Source of the DNA: Parabacteroides sp.
GTDB lineage: Bacteria > Bacteroidota > Bacteroidia > Bacteroidales > Tannerellaceae
DNA length: 64,000 bases
NCBI GenBank assembly: GCA_017937385.1
Contig: JAGBDR010000004.1
Coordinates: 1 to 64,000, forward strand
Direction of reading: 5' to 3'
Part shown: positions 27,035 through 34,655 of the stretch, piece by piece
How the letters are laid out: every line of letters begins with the position of its first letter
How positions within the stretch are numbered: the first letter of the stretch is position 1
Made by a program: the position numbers and the translations under genes
Notes under the pieces: model-generated
Told to the model about the DNA's origin: nothing
What the model saw: the letters and a program-made list of their open reading frames with translations, nothing else
Database searches by the model: none

Positions 27035-29401
27035 ATGAGAAACTGGAGCATAGCAGTACGTTCGCTTTTCAAGAAAGGCAGAAGTAACGGGATAAAGATT
27101 TTATCCTTAGGTGTCGGATTGGCAATGGGATTGGTCCTGATATCAAAAGTTTGTTTTGAACGCTCGTTCGACAAGTTTTATCCGGACAGCGACCGTATTT
27201 ACCGGTTGCATGAAAACATTATTCGCGATGGGGAGTATAAGTCGTACCCGCAGGTGAGCGGTGGTGTGGCCGTCGGGATGCAGGTCGAGATACCGGAGGT
27301 GGAAAAAGCGACTCGCCTGACCTATATCGGGGGAGACAAGGAGTTGTTCAGGACAAAGGATGGGAACCGTTATTCCGCCCGTTTTGTGGTGATGGCCGAT
27401 ACGAATGTTTTCGAGTTGTTGCCACGTCCGATTTTGATCGGTAATCCGAAGGAAACATTGTCCCGCCCGGGATATGTGATGATATCGAACCGCATTGCCA
27501 AACTGTTAGGAGGTGCCGAACAAGCCCTGGACAAAGAGTTTGAATTTGAATCCAGTCCGGGACAGACCTATACGGTAGGCGGCGTGTTTGAGGATGTCCC
27601 CGAAAATTCCCATTTGCGTTTTGAGATTGTCGCCTCTTTGGAGGGTATGAACAAATGGAGTCGTGAGAACTGGATGGGGAATGACCGGTATTTGGGATAC
27701 GTGAAACTCTATCCTGGTGTCGATCCGGAAAGCCTGACGACTGCCATTCGCGAAATGCAGGGGCGGCATTGCGATTTGGAGGCGGTAAAAAAAGCGGGAC
27801 TTGATTTGACGTATAGCCTGGTCCCGCTGATGGATATGCACAGCAACAGTGATGAGGTGAAGAGCATGAATTCCTTGTTGAGCATTCTGGCTTTTGTCCT
27901 GATCTTTACGGCTGCGATGAATTATGTGCTGATTGTGATTTCCACGCTGATCAACCGGACCAAGGAGGTGGCGGTCCATAAATGTTACGGGGCTTCCGAC
28001 CGGAACCTGTTCGGCATGATTATGTCGGAAACCTGTTTGCACATGCTGATTTCCTTGTTGCTCGCCACGTTCCTGATCCTTTTGTTCCGCGAGAAAGCGG
28101 AAGAGTTGTTGGGCGCTACGTTGGGCGCGTTGTTCTCGGCCCAGACCCTGTTGGTTTTGGCGGGGATTTGCATCGTGATCTTTTTGGTGACCGGTTTGAT
28201 ACCTACTTATATGTTCCTGCGTATTCCGGTGGCTGCCGCATTCCGCAATTTCAAAGAGTCGCGCCGGTATTGGAAACTCTGCCTGTTGTTTATCCAGTTT
28301 TTGGCGACCGCTTACCTGGTGACGCTGTTGTCGGTGATCAACAGGCAATATGATTATATGGTGAATGTCGATCCCGGATATGCTTATGAGAAACTGGCCT
28401 ATTGCTCGACGCAAGGGGTGAGCGAATCGGTCCGGAATACGGCAATTGAGGAATTGCGCAAACTGTCCGAAATAGATAAAGTATCGGCTTGCTACGCTCT
28501 GCCGATTTCGGGGATGGCGGGAAATAATGTGTATCTTCCTGGGAATGAACGCGAATTGTTTAACATAGCTGATATGTACTGGGTGAAAGATGATTTCTTT
28601 TCCCTGATGGAGATTCCGGTGATCGACGGGGAGGTGTTCCGTTCGGACGGTTCGGCGGCAAACAAGGTGATGGTCAGCCGTTCTTTCGTCAAGAAGATGG
28701 AGCAACTTGTCGGCTGGACCGGAAGCGCGGTCGGCAAGAGCGTCGTCATCACGGAGCACAGCCAGAATGGAGAACCGTTTATCATCTGCGGAGTGTATGA
28801 AGATATTTGCATCGGCAGTACCGGCAATCCGGATACCCGTCCGTCCGCTTTGTTCTATGACCGCTATGCTCCGATGATTCTGCTCAAATTCCATGATATG
28901 TCGCCTGACAATATGAAGAAAGCGCAAAAGGTGCTGGAAGAGGTGATGCCCGACCGGAATGTCACGGTGACGGCCTACTATATGGATATGATAGACCTGT
29001 ATAAGGATTCGCGCACGTTCCGCGATGCGGTGATGATCGGGGGAATCGTGACGTTGATTATCGCTTTGGTCGGCCTGTTGGGATATACCAGCGACGAAAC
29101 GAACCGCCGCGGACGTGAAATCGCGATCCGCAAGGTCAACGGGGCGACGGCCTGGGACATACTGAGGATGATCTCGCAGGATATTTCCTATATCGCGGTT
29201 CCGGCGATTGTGATCGGTATTGCAGCCGCTTATTATTCCGGTACGGGATGGTTGGAAAAGTTTACGGAAAAGGCCTCTTTCGGATTTTTCTTTTTCCTGT
29301 CCGGCGCAGTGGTTATTTATTTGCTGATCGTTGCTTGTGTCCTGTATCGTGCCTGGGCGGTGTCGAACGCCAATCCGGTCGAGAGTTTGAAATCGGAATA
29401 A
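27035..29401 (+). CDS. FtsX/MacB-type ABC transporter permease
   Basis: 788-residue permease with the double MacB_PCD-FtsX layout: a first membrane segment near 25-45 and a periplasmic domain to about 280. Three membrane segments lie near 285-400 (FVLIFTAAMNYVLIVISTL), a fourth near 420, then a second periplasmic domain and three C-terminal membrane segments ending in NPVESLKSE. The NPVESLK ending and the RGREIAIRKVNGAT segment are typical of Bacteroidetes permeases of this group. No ATPase lies next to it; the ATPase at 31456 may serve both permeases. Such proteins act as mechanotransmission exporters or lipoprotein movers; the cargo is unknown. Transcription appears to be sigma-54 dependent. 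Confidence 0.9.
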   Translation: MRNWSIAVRSLFKKGRSNGIKILSLGVGLAMGLVLISKVCFERSFDKFYPDSDRIYRLHENIIRDGEYKSYPQVSGGVAVGMQVEIPEVEKATRLTYIGGDKELFRTKDGNRYSARFVVMADTNVFELLPRPILIGNPKETLSRPGYVMISNRIAKLLGGAEQALDKEFEFESSPGQTYTVGGVFEDVPENSHLRFEIVASLEGMNKWSRENWMGNDRYLGYVKLYPGVDPESLTTAIREMQGRHCDLEAVKKAGLDLTYSLVPLMDMHSNSDEVKSMNSLLSILAFVLIFTAAMNYVLIVISTLINRTKEVAVHKCYGASDRNLFGMIMSETCLHMLISLLLATFLILLFREKAEELLGATLGALFSAQTLLVLAGICIVIFLVTGLIPTYMFLRIPVAAAFRNFKESRRYWKLCLLFIQFLATAYLVTLLSVINRQYDYMVNVDPGYAYEKLAYCSTQGVSESVRNTAIEELRKLSEIDKVSACYALPISGMAGNNVYLPGNERELFNIADMYWVKDDFFSLMEIPVIDGEVFRSDGSAANKVMVSRSFVKKMEQLVGWTGSAVGKSVVITEHSQNGEPFIICGVYEDICIGSTGNPDTRPSALFYDRYAPMILLKFHDMSPDNMKKAQKVLEEVMPDRNVTVTAYYMDMIDLYKDSRTFRDAVMIGGIVTLIIALVGLLGYTSDETNRRGREIAIRKVNGATAWDILRMISQDISYIAVPAIVIGIAAAYYSGTGWLEKFTEKASFGFFFFLSGAVVIYLLIVACVLYRAWAVSNANPVESLKSE

Positions 29402-29422
29402 TTCCGGGATGGCGTTTTCCCG

Positions 29423-29510
29423 GTTGGTGGGGACGCACGGTTGTTGTGTTGGTGGGGACGCACGGTTGTTGTTGTGTTGGTAGAGACGCACGGCCGTGCG
29501 TCTCTACGTC
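29423..29510. repeat. GACGCACGG tandem copies and a 28-bp perfect palindrome
   Basis: A unit beginning GGTGGGGACGCACGGTTGTT occurs twice in tandem. It is followed by a third GACGCACGG that is part of a perfect palindrome with arms GTAGAGACGCACGG and CCGTGCGTCTCTAC (29480-29507). A related hairpin is at 31243-31288. The rest of the gap up to 29649 is low-complexity GTCGTCGTTTCC-like sequence with no coding signal. Confidence 0.8.
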
Positions 29511-29649
29511 GTCGTTTCCGTCGTCGTTTCCGTCATTGTTGCCGTCGTTTTCACGTCGTTGTCGTTGTTTCCCCCCTGTTTCCCCATTTTTTACATTTTC
29601 CCCTCGATAACATGTTACGTTTTTCCAAATGGCGTGTCTTTTTTATAGA

Positions 29650-30141
29650 ATGGAACAAGAACAATTCAAAATAGAAGTCGTCCCCTTGCGGGGAAAGTTG
29701 TCGGGATATGCCCGGCGCCTGTTGGATGACCCGCAGGATGTGGAGGATGTCGTCCAGGAGGTGTTCCTCAAGTTGTGGTATATCCGCGATGAGCTGGATC
29801 GCTACGATAGCGTGGAAGCACTTGCCGTGCAAATCACGAAACATCTTTGCCTGAACCGCATCCGGGCATTCCAGTACAGGCCGGAACAGTTGTCCGACTC
29901 GCTCACGTTTGCGGCAGACGATGATCCCTATGTCGCGTTGGAACGGAAAGACAGTGTCAGCCAGGTGATGCATATCATGGAACAGCTTCCCGGGCTCCAG
30001 CAGACGATACTCCGGATGAAGCATGTCGATGGCTTTGAAGTCAAGGAAATTGCCGAATTGACCGGCAGTACGCCCGAAGCCGTCCGGGTGAATCTTTCGC
30101 GGGCACGCAAAAAAGTCAGGGATTTATTCTTAAAAATGTAA
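29650..30141 (+). CDS. ECF-type RNA polymerase sigma-70 factor
   Basis: 163 residues from ATG 29650; the frame upstream of it lies in low-complexity DNA. Region 2 includes VEDVVQEVFLKLWYIRDEL, and region 4 includes LPGLQQTILRMKHVDGFEVKEIAELTGSTPEAVRVNLSRARKKVR. It is the first gene of a three-gene cassette; the next gene starts 4 bases after its stop. It is not next to a susC, so it probably controls a stress or envelope regulon, perhaps itself and its two neighbours. Confidence 0.9.
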   Translation: MEQEQFKIEVVPLRGKLSGYARRLLDDPQDVEDVVQEVFLKLWYIRDELDRYDSVEALAVQITKHLCLNRIRAFQYRPEQLSDSLTFAADDDPYVALERKDSVSQVMHIMEQLPGLQQTILRMKHVDGFEVKEIAELTGSTPEAVRVNLSRARKKVRDLFLKM

Positions 30142-30145
30142 CGAA

Positions 30146-30712
30146 ATGAAAGCAGACGAATATACCTATATCGAGAACCTGTTGGAACGTTTCTTTGAGG
30201 GAGAGACGACCAACGCCGAGGAGCAGGAGCTATATGCCTTCTTCGCCCGTCCGGATTTGCCGGAACATTTGGAAACCTACCGCCCGATGTTCGGATTTTT
30301 TGCAACCGGAATCGTCCGGGAAGTGGAAGCGGGGCAGGAACTTTCAACCCCGGTCCGTAAAATCCCTTTTTGGAAAAGAGGGATATGGATGGGGATAGCG
30401 GCGGCAGCTTCTGTGTTGTTGTTCTTATTCTTGAACAAGTGGGATGGCGATAAGGAAGATGCGTTTAATCCTTATGCCGGCAGCTACATCATCCGTAACG
30501 GAGTAAAGACGGAGATACCCGAAGAGATGGCGCGGGAATTGGATAAAGTGATCCGGGAAACCGAAAAGAAGCAATATGAAAAGGAACGGTTGGCGTTGCG
30601 TTCGTTGCAGCAATACGAGAAAACAATGGACCATATCCGGACAAAAGAAACCGAAGCCGAACAGCTGGAATCAGCTATTGAACGGCTGGAAAGAGCATTT
30701 GGGGAGAATTAA
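30146..30712 (+). CDS. Membrane protein, putative anti-sigma factor
   Basis: 188 residues. The N-terminal start (LLERFFEGETTNAEEQELYAFF) resembles the cytoplasmic part of FecR-like anti-sigma proteins. One membrane segment lies near 72-92 (IWMGIAAAASVLLFLFL). The C-terminal 60 residues are charged and predicted coiled coil. There is no FecR periplasmic domain. Because it directly follows an ECF sigma gene, an anti-sigma role is likely but inferred. Confidence 0.7.
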   Translation: MKADEYTYIENLLERFFEGETTNAEEQELYAFFARPDLPEHLETYRPMFGFFATGIVREVEAGQELSTPVRKIPFWKRGIWMGIAAAASVLLFLFLNKWDGDKEDAFNPYAGSYIIRNGVKTEIPEEMARELDKVIRETEKKQYEKERLALRSLQQYEKTMDHIRTKETEAEQLESAIERLERAFGEN

Positions 30713-30779
30713 TAATTAAAGAATTAATAATTAAATAAATCATAAATCATAACTCATAAATCATAAATTCTCATCAAAC

Positions 30780-31244
30780 ATGAAAACAAAAAATCTCATT
30801 TTAACAACCGCCCTGTTGTTGGCGGGGAGCTGGGCCGGCGATTTGTTGGCACAGACGAACCTGAACGCATTGATGAAAAAATGCGAGTCAATGGAAAAGG
30901 TAAATGTCAATGTGATCTACGACAAGGACCGGAAGACGAAGAAACCGGTAAAGGAGGTGACTACGATTACCTTTTCGAAAAAGGATAATCCGAAATTGCT
31001 GGATGAATTTCTTGAAGCCTTCCGGAAAGACAAGGAAGCGGCCTATAAGGTGATAGAGTCGAAAATCAACGGTAAGGTGGTACCGTCTTTCTACCGTTTT
31101 GCCGTGGGGACTTCAGATATCTCTTTTTCATTGGAAGATTTGAACAAAAAGTATAAAGGGAACGAGTTCTTCATGCAAAATGGGGAGATACAAGTCACGA
31201 AAATCGAACGTTTCGATTTCAAAGAGGAGAGCGAATGGGGATAA
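30780..31244 (+). CDS. Small secreted protein, DUF5024-like
   Basis: 154 residues with a clear Sec signal peptide (cleavage near LLAQTN) and a soluble domain of about 125 residues. It resembles small Bacteroidetes secreted proteins classed as DUF5024; function unknown. It is third in the sigma/anti-sigma-like cassette, after a 67-base A/T-rich gap made of repeated TCATAAA and TTAATAATTAAA words. Its stop codon is the first part of a strong hairpin. Confidence 0.7.
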   Translation: MKTKNLILTTALLLAGSWAGDLLAQTNLNALMKKCESMEKVNVNVIYDKDRKTKKPVKEVTTITFSKKDNPKLLDEFLEAFRKDKEAAYKVIESKINGKVVPSFYRFAVGTSDISFSLEDLNKKYKGNEFFMQNGEIQVTKIERFDFKEESEWG

Positions 31245-31288
31245 AAACGGTAGAGAGACGCACGGCTGTGCGTCTCTCTACCGTTTTT
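31243..31288. terminator. 23-bp stem hairpin, bidirectional terminator, GACGCACGG family
   Basis: AAAAACGGTAGAGAGACG and CGTCTCTCTACCGTTTTT lie at the ends of a 46-base near-perfect palindrome with one wobble pair. The A and T runs at both ends make it look like a terminator in both directions. The core GAGACGCACGG/CGTGCGTCTC is the same as in the palindrome at 29480. Confidence 0.8.
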
Positions 31289-31297
31289 ATCCCGACA

Positions 31298-31339
31298 AGT
31301 GTCCAATATCTTTACACTACTGTCCAAAAATTAGACACT
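31298..31339 (+). promoter_or_regulatory. Upstream activator element 2 (double inverted repeat)
   Basis: Same layout as element 1: TGTCCAATATCTTTACA followed by TGTCCAAAAATTAGACA. The two elements align over about 50 bases without gaps. It also ends 53 bases before the -24 box. Confidence 0.8.
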
Positions 31340-31392
31340 CTCGAAAAAAGAGAAAATTGTTATGATGCTGTAAATAAATAATTTATATACTT

Positions 31393-31407
31393 TGGCACGC
31401 TGTTTGC
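31393..31407 (+). promoter_or_regulatory. Sigma-54 (RpoN) promoter 2
   Basis: TGGCACG-CTGT-TTGC is a full match to the -24/-12 consensus, 49 bases before the ATPase ATG. Confidence 0.85.
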
Positions 31408-31455
31408 TTATAAGTAGGCAAGAAAAGGTAATAACAATAAAAAACATACTAAGTC

Positions 31456-32136
31456 ATGATTAAAATTGAAGGATTAAGTAAGTGTTTCCGTACTGAAGAG
31501 GTGGAAACAATCGCATTGAATGGCGTGTCAATGGAAGTGAAAGATGGTGAGTTTGTGGCAATCATGGGGCCTTCCGGATGTGGCAAGTCCACGTTGTTGA
31601 ATATCTTGGGCTTGTTGGACAACCCGACATCCGGCAACTATTATCTGGCAGGTACCGAGGTCGGCCACCTGAAAGAAAAAGAACGGACGCAGGTGCGGAA
31701 AGGAAATATCGGCTTCGTGTTCCAGAGCTTCAACCTGATCGACGAATTGAACGTCTTTGAAAATGTGGAACTGCCGCTGACCTACCTCAAGGTGAAAGCA
31801 AGCGAGCGCAAACAGATGGTCAATGACATCCTGAAGCGGATGAATATCAGCCACCGCGCCGGCCATTTCCCGCAACAGCTTTCCGGAGGCCAGCAACAGC
31901 GTGTCGCCATCGCTCGTGCTGTCGTTTCGAATCCGAAGATCATCCTCGCCGACGAACCGACCGGTAACCTGGACTCCAAGAACGGTGCCGAAGTCATGCA
32001 GCTTCTGACCGAATTAAACAAAGAGGGGACGACCATTGTTATGGTAACACACTCCAAACACGATGCGAGCTTCGCCCATCGGGTGGTCAACCTGTTCGAC
32101 GGTAGCATCGTGTCGTCCATCAGTGAATTTATTTGA
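31456..32136 (+). CDS. ABC transporter ATP-binding protein, LolD/MacB type
   Basis: 226 residues. Walker A GPSGCGKST near 39, Q-loop FVFQSFN, signature LSGGQQQRVAIARA near 140, Walker B ILADEPTGNLD near 160 and the H-loop VTHS are all present. The length and the EVGHLKEKERTQVR segment fit the LolD/MacB/FtsE group that powers FtsX-like permeases. It shares the sigma-54 promoter with the permease at 32228 and may also power the permease at 27035, which has the same control elements. Confidence 0.94.
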   Translation: MIKIEGLSKCFRTEEVETIALNGVSMEVKDGEFVAIMGPSGCGKSTLLNILGLLDNPTSGNYYLAGTEVGHLKEKERTQVRKGNIGFVFQSFNLIDELNVFENVELPLTYLKVKASERKQMVNDILKRMNISHRAGHFPQQLSGGQQQRVAIARAVVSNPKIILADEPTGNLDSKNGAEVMQLLTELNKEGTTIVMVTHSKHDASFAHRVVNLFDGSIVSSISEFI

Positions 32137-32227
32137 CTATTGTAAGTACACATAGACACATAACAGTTTTGTAAATTTATCCGGCTTGTGAAAGTCGGAT
32201 AAATTAGATAATTTATATAATCATACA

Positions 32228-34558
32228 ATGAATAATCTTTTAAATATCAAGTCTTTTTTGAAATTCCTGAGCCGCAACAAGGGGTATACGACAATCGACG
32301 TGTTCGGTTTCTCGGTCTCGCTGATGTTCGTGATCCTGATTGCGGTCTATGTGGAACGCGAGTTGAATATTGACAAGCAACAGGCGAACTACGACCGGAT
32401 TGTTGTGGTCGGCAGTGAAATGTTTTTGGAGTCGGCTGTGCCGGTTTCATATTGGCTGGAGGAACGTTATCCGGAGATCGAGAAGGTTTGTCCGATAATC
32501 ACGGACCAGGGAAGAGGACGGTCCATCCGCTATGCAGACCAGAAGTTAGTCGCGAATATGGGATATGTCGATTCCACTTTCTTCCAGGTCTTTTCCTTCC
32601 CGGTGATAGAGGGAGACCGGGACCGTTTGCTGGAGAATCCTTACAGCGCCGTTGTTTCGGAAAGTTTTGCCAAGAAGGTGTTTGGAAGTGAAAACCCGAT
32701 CGGGAAGAGCTTCCTGCTGAGCGATTCGACCAATGTGACGGTGAGCGGCGTGATGGAAGATATCAAACGCTCGGTGTTTCCCTCCTGCGATTTGCTGGTG
32801 CGTATCGAACGGATTACGGAGTTCAACCAATCCCTGTCGAAAACCAACCAAGGCAATGCCGGTTCATGCGTTTCGTTCCTGTTGTTGAAACCGGGTGCGG
32901 ATCTGGCGGCGAAGTCGGACGACATCTTGGCTTTCTTCAAGGAACGCTATTGGCTTTACAAGATGGACTTTGCGAAAGAGGTTCGGGTAACCCCGCTTTC
33001 GGAAATCTATTTCGGGGAAACTGAAGTTCATTCTTTGAACCGGGGCGACAAGCGTTTCTCGCTGGTGCTGATGTCGGTCGGTATCCTGATTCTGATTTTT
33101 GCAATCATCAATTATATCAATCTGACGGTGGCGCAGGCGGGCCAGCGGGCGAAAGAGATGGCCACGCGGCGGTTGTTGGGCTCTTCGCGCCTGGACTTGT
33201 TCTTCCGGCTGATGATGGAGGCGACGCTCCTGACGGTCGTTTCCTTTGGGATCGGCTTGTTATTCGCAAAGGCAGCCTTGCCCTATGCCAACGACCTGTT
33301 GCAAGTGCCGCTGACGTTGGAGGTGCTGGCGACTCCGCTTTGGGGCGGGATAATCGGGGTGATGATTTTGTTGACAGGTATCTTGTCGGGGCTGCTCCCG
33401 GCTGTGCTGATCTCTTCGGCCAAGCCGATCGACGTGGTACGCGGGACGTTCCGCCGGCAGACGAAGATGGTCTTCAGCAAGGTTTTCATCACCTTCCAGA
33501 ATGTGATCACGATTGCCATGCTGGCCGCTTCGCTGACGATGTATCTCCAGATCAACCATCTGATCCATGCGCCGCTCGGCTATAACACAGAGAATATCAT
33601 CGAAGCGCGCAACATTTTCCGGTCGAAGAGCGAGATGGAACGGGCGGAAGATCTCTTGCGCCAGCTTCCGATGGTCAAAGCGGTCGGCCACAGCAACGGG
33701 ACGCCTTCGAGCGGAACGAATAACATGAGCGGTACATTTGAGGGCAAGTCTCTCAGCTTCCAGCAAATGCAGGTGGATAGCACCGCTTTCCACATTTTCG
33801 GTTTCAAAATCAAACAGGACAACCAACTGGCGAATTCCGATTGGGGTTGGTATCTGAACGAGCTGGCCTTTAAACAGCTGGACCTGCCGGAAGATGCCCC
33901 CTCCTTCAAATGGGGTGAGGACGCGGTTTCTATCTTAGGCATAATCCGTGATTTCCAATTGAGGAACATCACGTATGACAATTCGCCGGTGATGTTCCGT
34001 TTCCGGAAAATGGAATCGGATTGGTATCCGTGGACCTACGTCATTGAGGTGCAGGGTGATCCGGTGAAAGCCTACGAAGAGGTGGGTAAGGTGTTTGAAG
34101 AGGTTTCGGGGATTCCTTTCGACGGATGGTATATCGACCAGAATATCCGGAGGCATTTCGATTCGCAGATCCGCCTGGCCAAAATCGTGGTGATCTTCGC
34201 CGGTATCGCGATTTTGATTTCGCTGTTGGGGCTGCTTGCGATGTCTACCTATTTTATCCAGCAACGTTCGCAGGAGGTGGCGATCCGCAAGGTGTTCGGG
34301 TCAGACAATTCCGGTATCTTGGTCCGTCTGGTCGGTACGTTCCTGATGTATGTCGGGATTGCGTTCGTGATCGCGACTCCGGTGAGCGGGTATTTCATGA
34401 GGCAATGGTTGGCAGACTATAGCTATCGGATCACGCTCAGCCCGTTGATCTTCATCGCAGCCGGACTGTTCTGCCTCCTGATTTCCTTTTTCGCGGTATT
34501 TTTCCAGAGCCGGAAGGCCGCAAATGCGAATCCGGTGGAGAGTGTGAAGAATAATTGA
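32228..34558 (+). CDS. FtsX/MacB-type ABC transporter permease
   Basis: 776 residues with the same layout as the permease at 27035: first membrane segment near 18-40, periplasmic domain, three segments near 280-395 (ILILIFAIINYINLTVAQ), another near 425, second periplasmic domain, and three C-terminal segments. It ends ANANPVESVKNN and carries RSQEVAIRKVFGSD. It follows the ATPase by 91 bases and should form its transmembrane partner. Transport cargo cannot be read from the sequence. Confidence 0.92.
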   Translation: MNNLLNIKSFLKFLSRNKGYTTIDVFGFSVSLMFVILIAVYVERELNIDKQQANYDRIVVVGSEMFLESAVPVSYWLEERYPEIEKVCPIITDQGRGRSIRYADQKLVANMGYVDSTFFQVFSFPVIEGDRDRLLENPYSAVVSESFAKKVFGSENPIGKSFLLSDSTNVTVSGVMEDIKRSVFPSCDLLVRIERITEFNQSLSKTNQGNAGSCVSFLLLKPGADLAAKSDDILAFFKERYWLYKMDFAKEVRVTPLSEIYFGETEVHSLNRGDKRFSLVLMSVGILILIFAIINYINLTVAQAGQRAKEMATRRLLGSSRLDLFFRLMMEATLLTVVSFGIGLLFAKAALPYANDLLQVPLTLEVLATPLWGGIIGVMILLTGILSGLLPAVLISSAKPIDVVRGTFRRQTKMVFSKVFITFQNVITIAMLAASLTMYLQINHLIHAPLGYNTENIIEARNIFRSKSEMERAEDLLRQLPMVKAVGHSNGTPSSGTNNMSGTFEGKSLSFQQMQVDSTAFHIFGFKIKQDNQLANSDWGWYLNELAFKQLDLPEDAPSFKWGEDAVSILGIIRDFQLRNITYDNSPVMFRFRKMESDWYPWTYVIEVQGDPVKAYEEVGKVFEEVSGIPFDGWYIDQNIRRHFDSQIRLAKIVVIFAGIAILISLLGLLAMSTYFIQQRSQEVAIRKVFGSDNSGILVRLVGTFLMYVGIAFVIATPVSGYFMRQWLADYSYRITLSPLIFIAAGLFCLLISFFAVFFQSRKAANANPVESVKNN

Positions 34559-34586
34559 CCGATACCGGTTGATTTGCCGGTTGTAA

Positions 34587-34628
34587 GGGTGTGTCGAAAG
34601 GCGTCTACAGCGCTTTTCGACACACCCC
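34587..34628. terminator. Hairpin between convergent permease and kinase genes
   Basis: GGGTGTGTCGAAAGGCG pairs with CGCTTTTCGACACACCC with one mismatch, around a short loop. It lacks a long T run but lies between two converging genes, so a bidirectional terminator role is likely. Confidence 0.65.
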
Positions 34629-34655
34629 CTTTGTGGATATGTATAGGATTCAACT

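Noticed and set aside
27506..29491. 661-residue open frame on the minus strand opposite the permease
   Set aside because: Composition is rich in His, Gln and Arg with no motif. It is the mirror of a strong FtsX-type gene on the plus strand.
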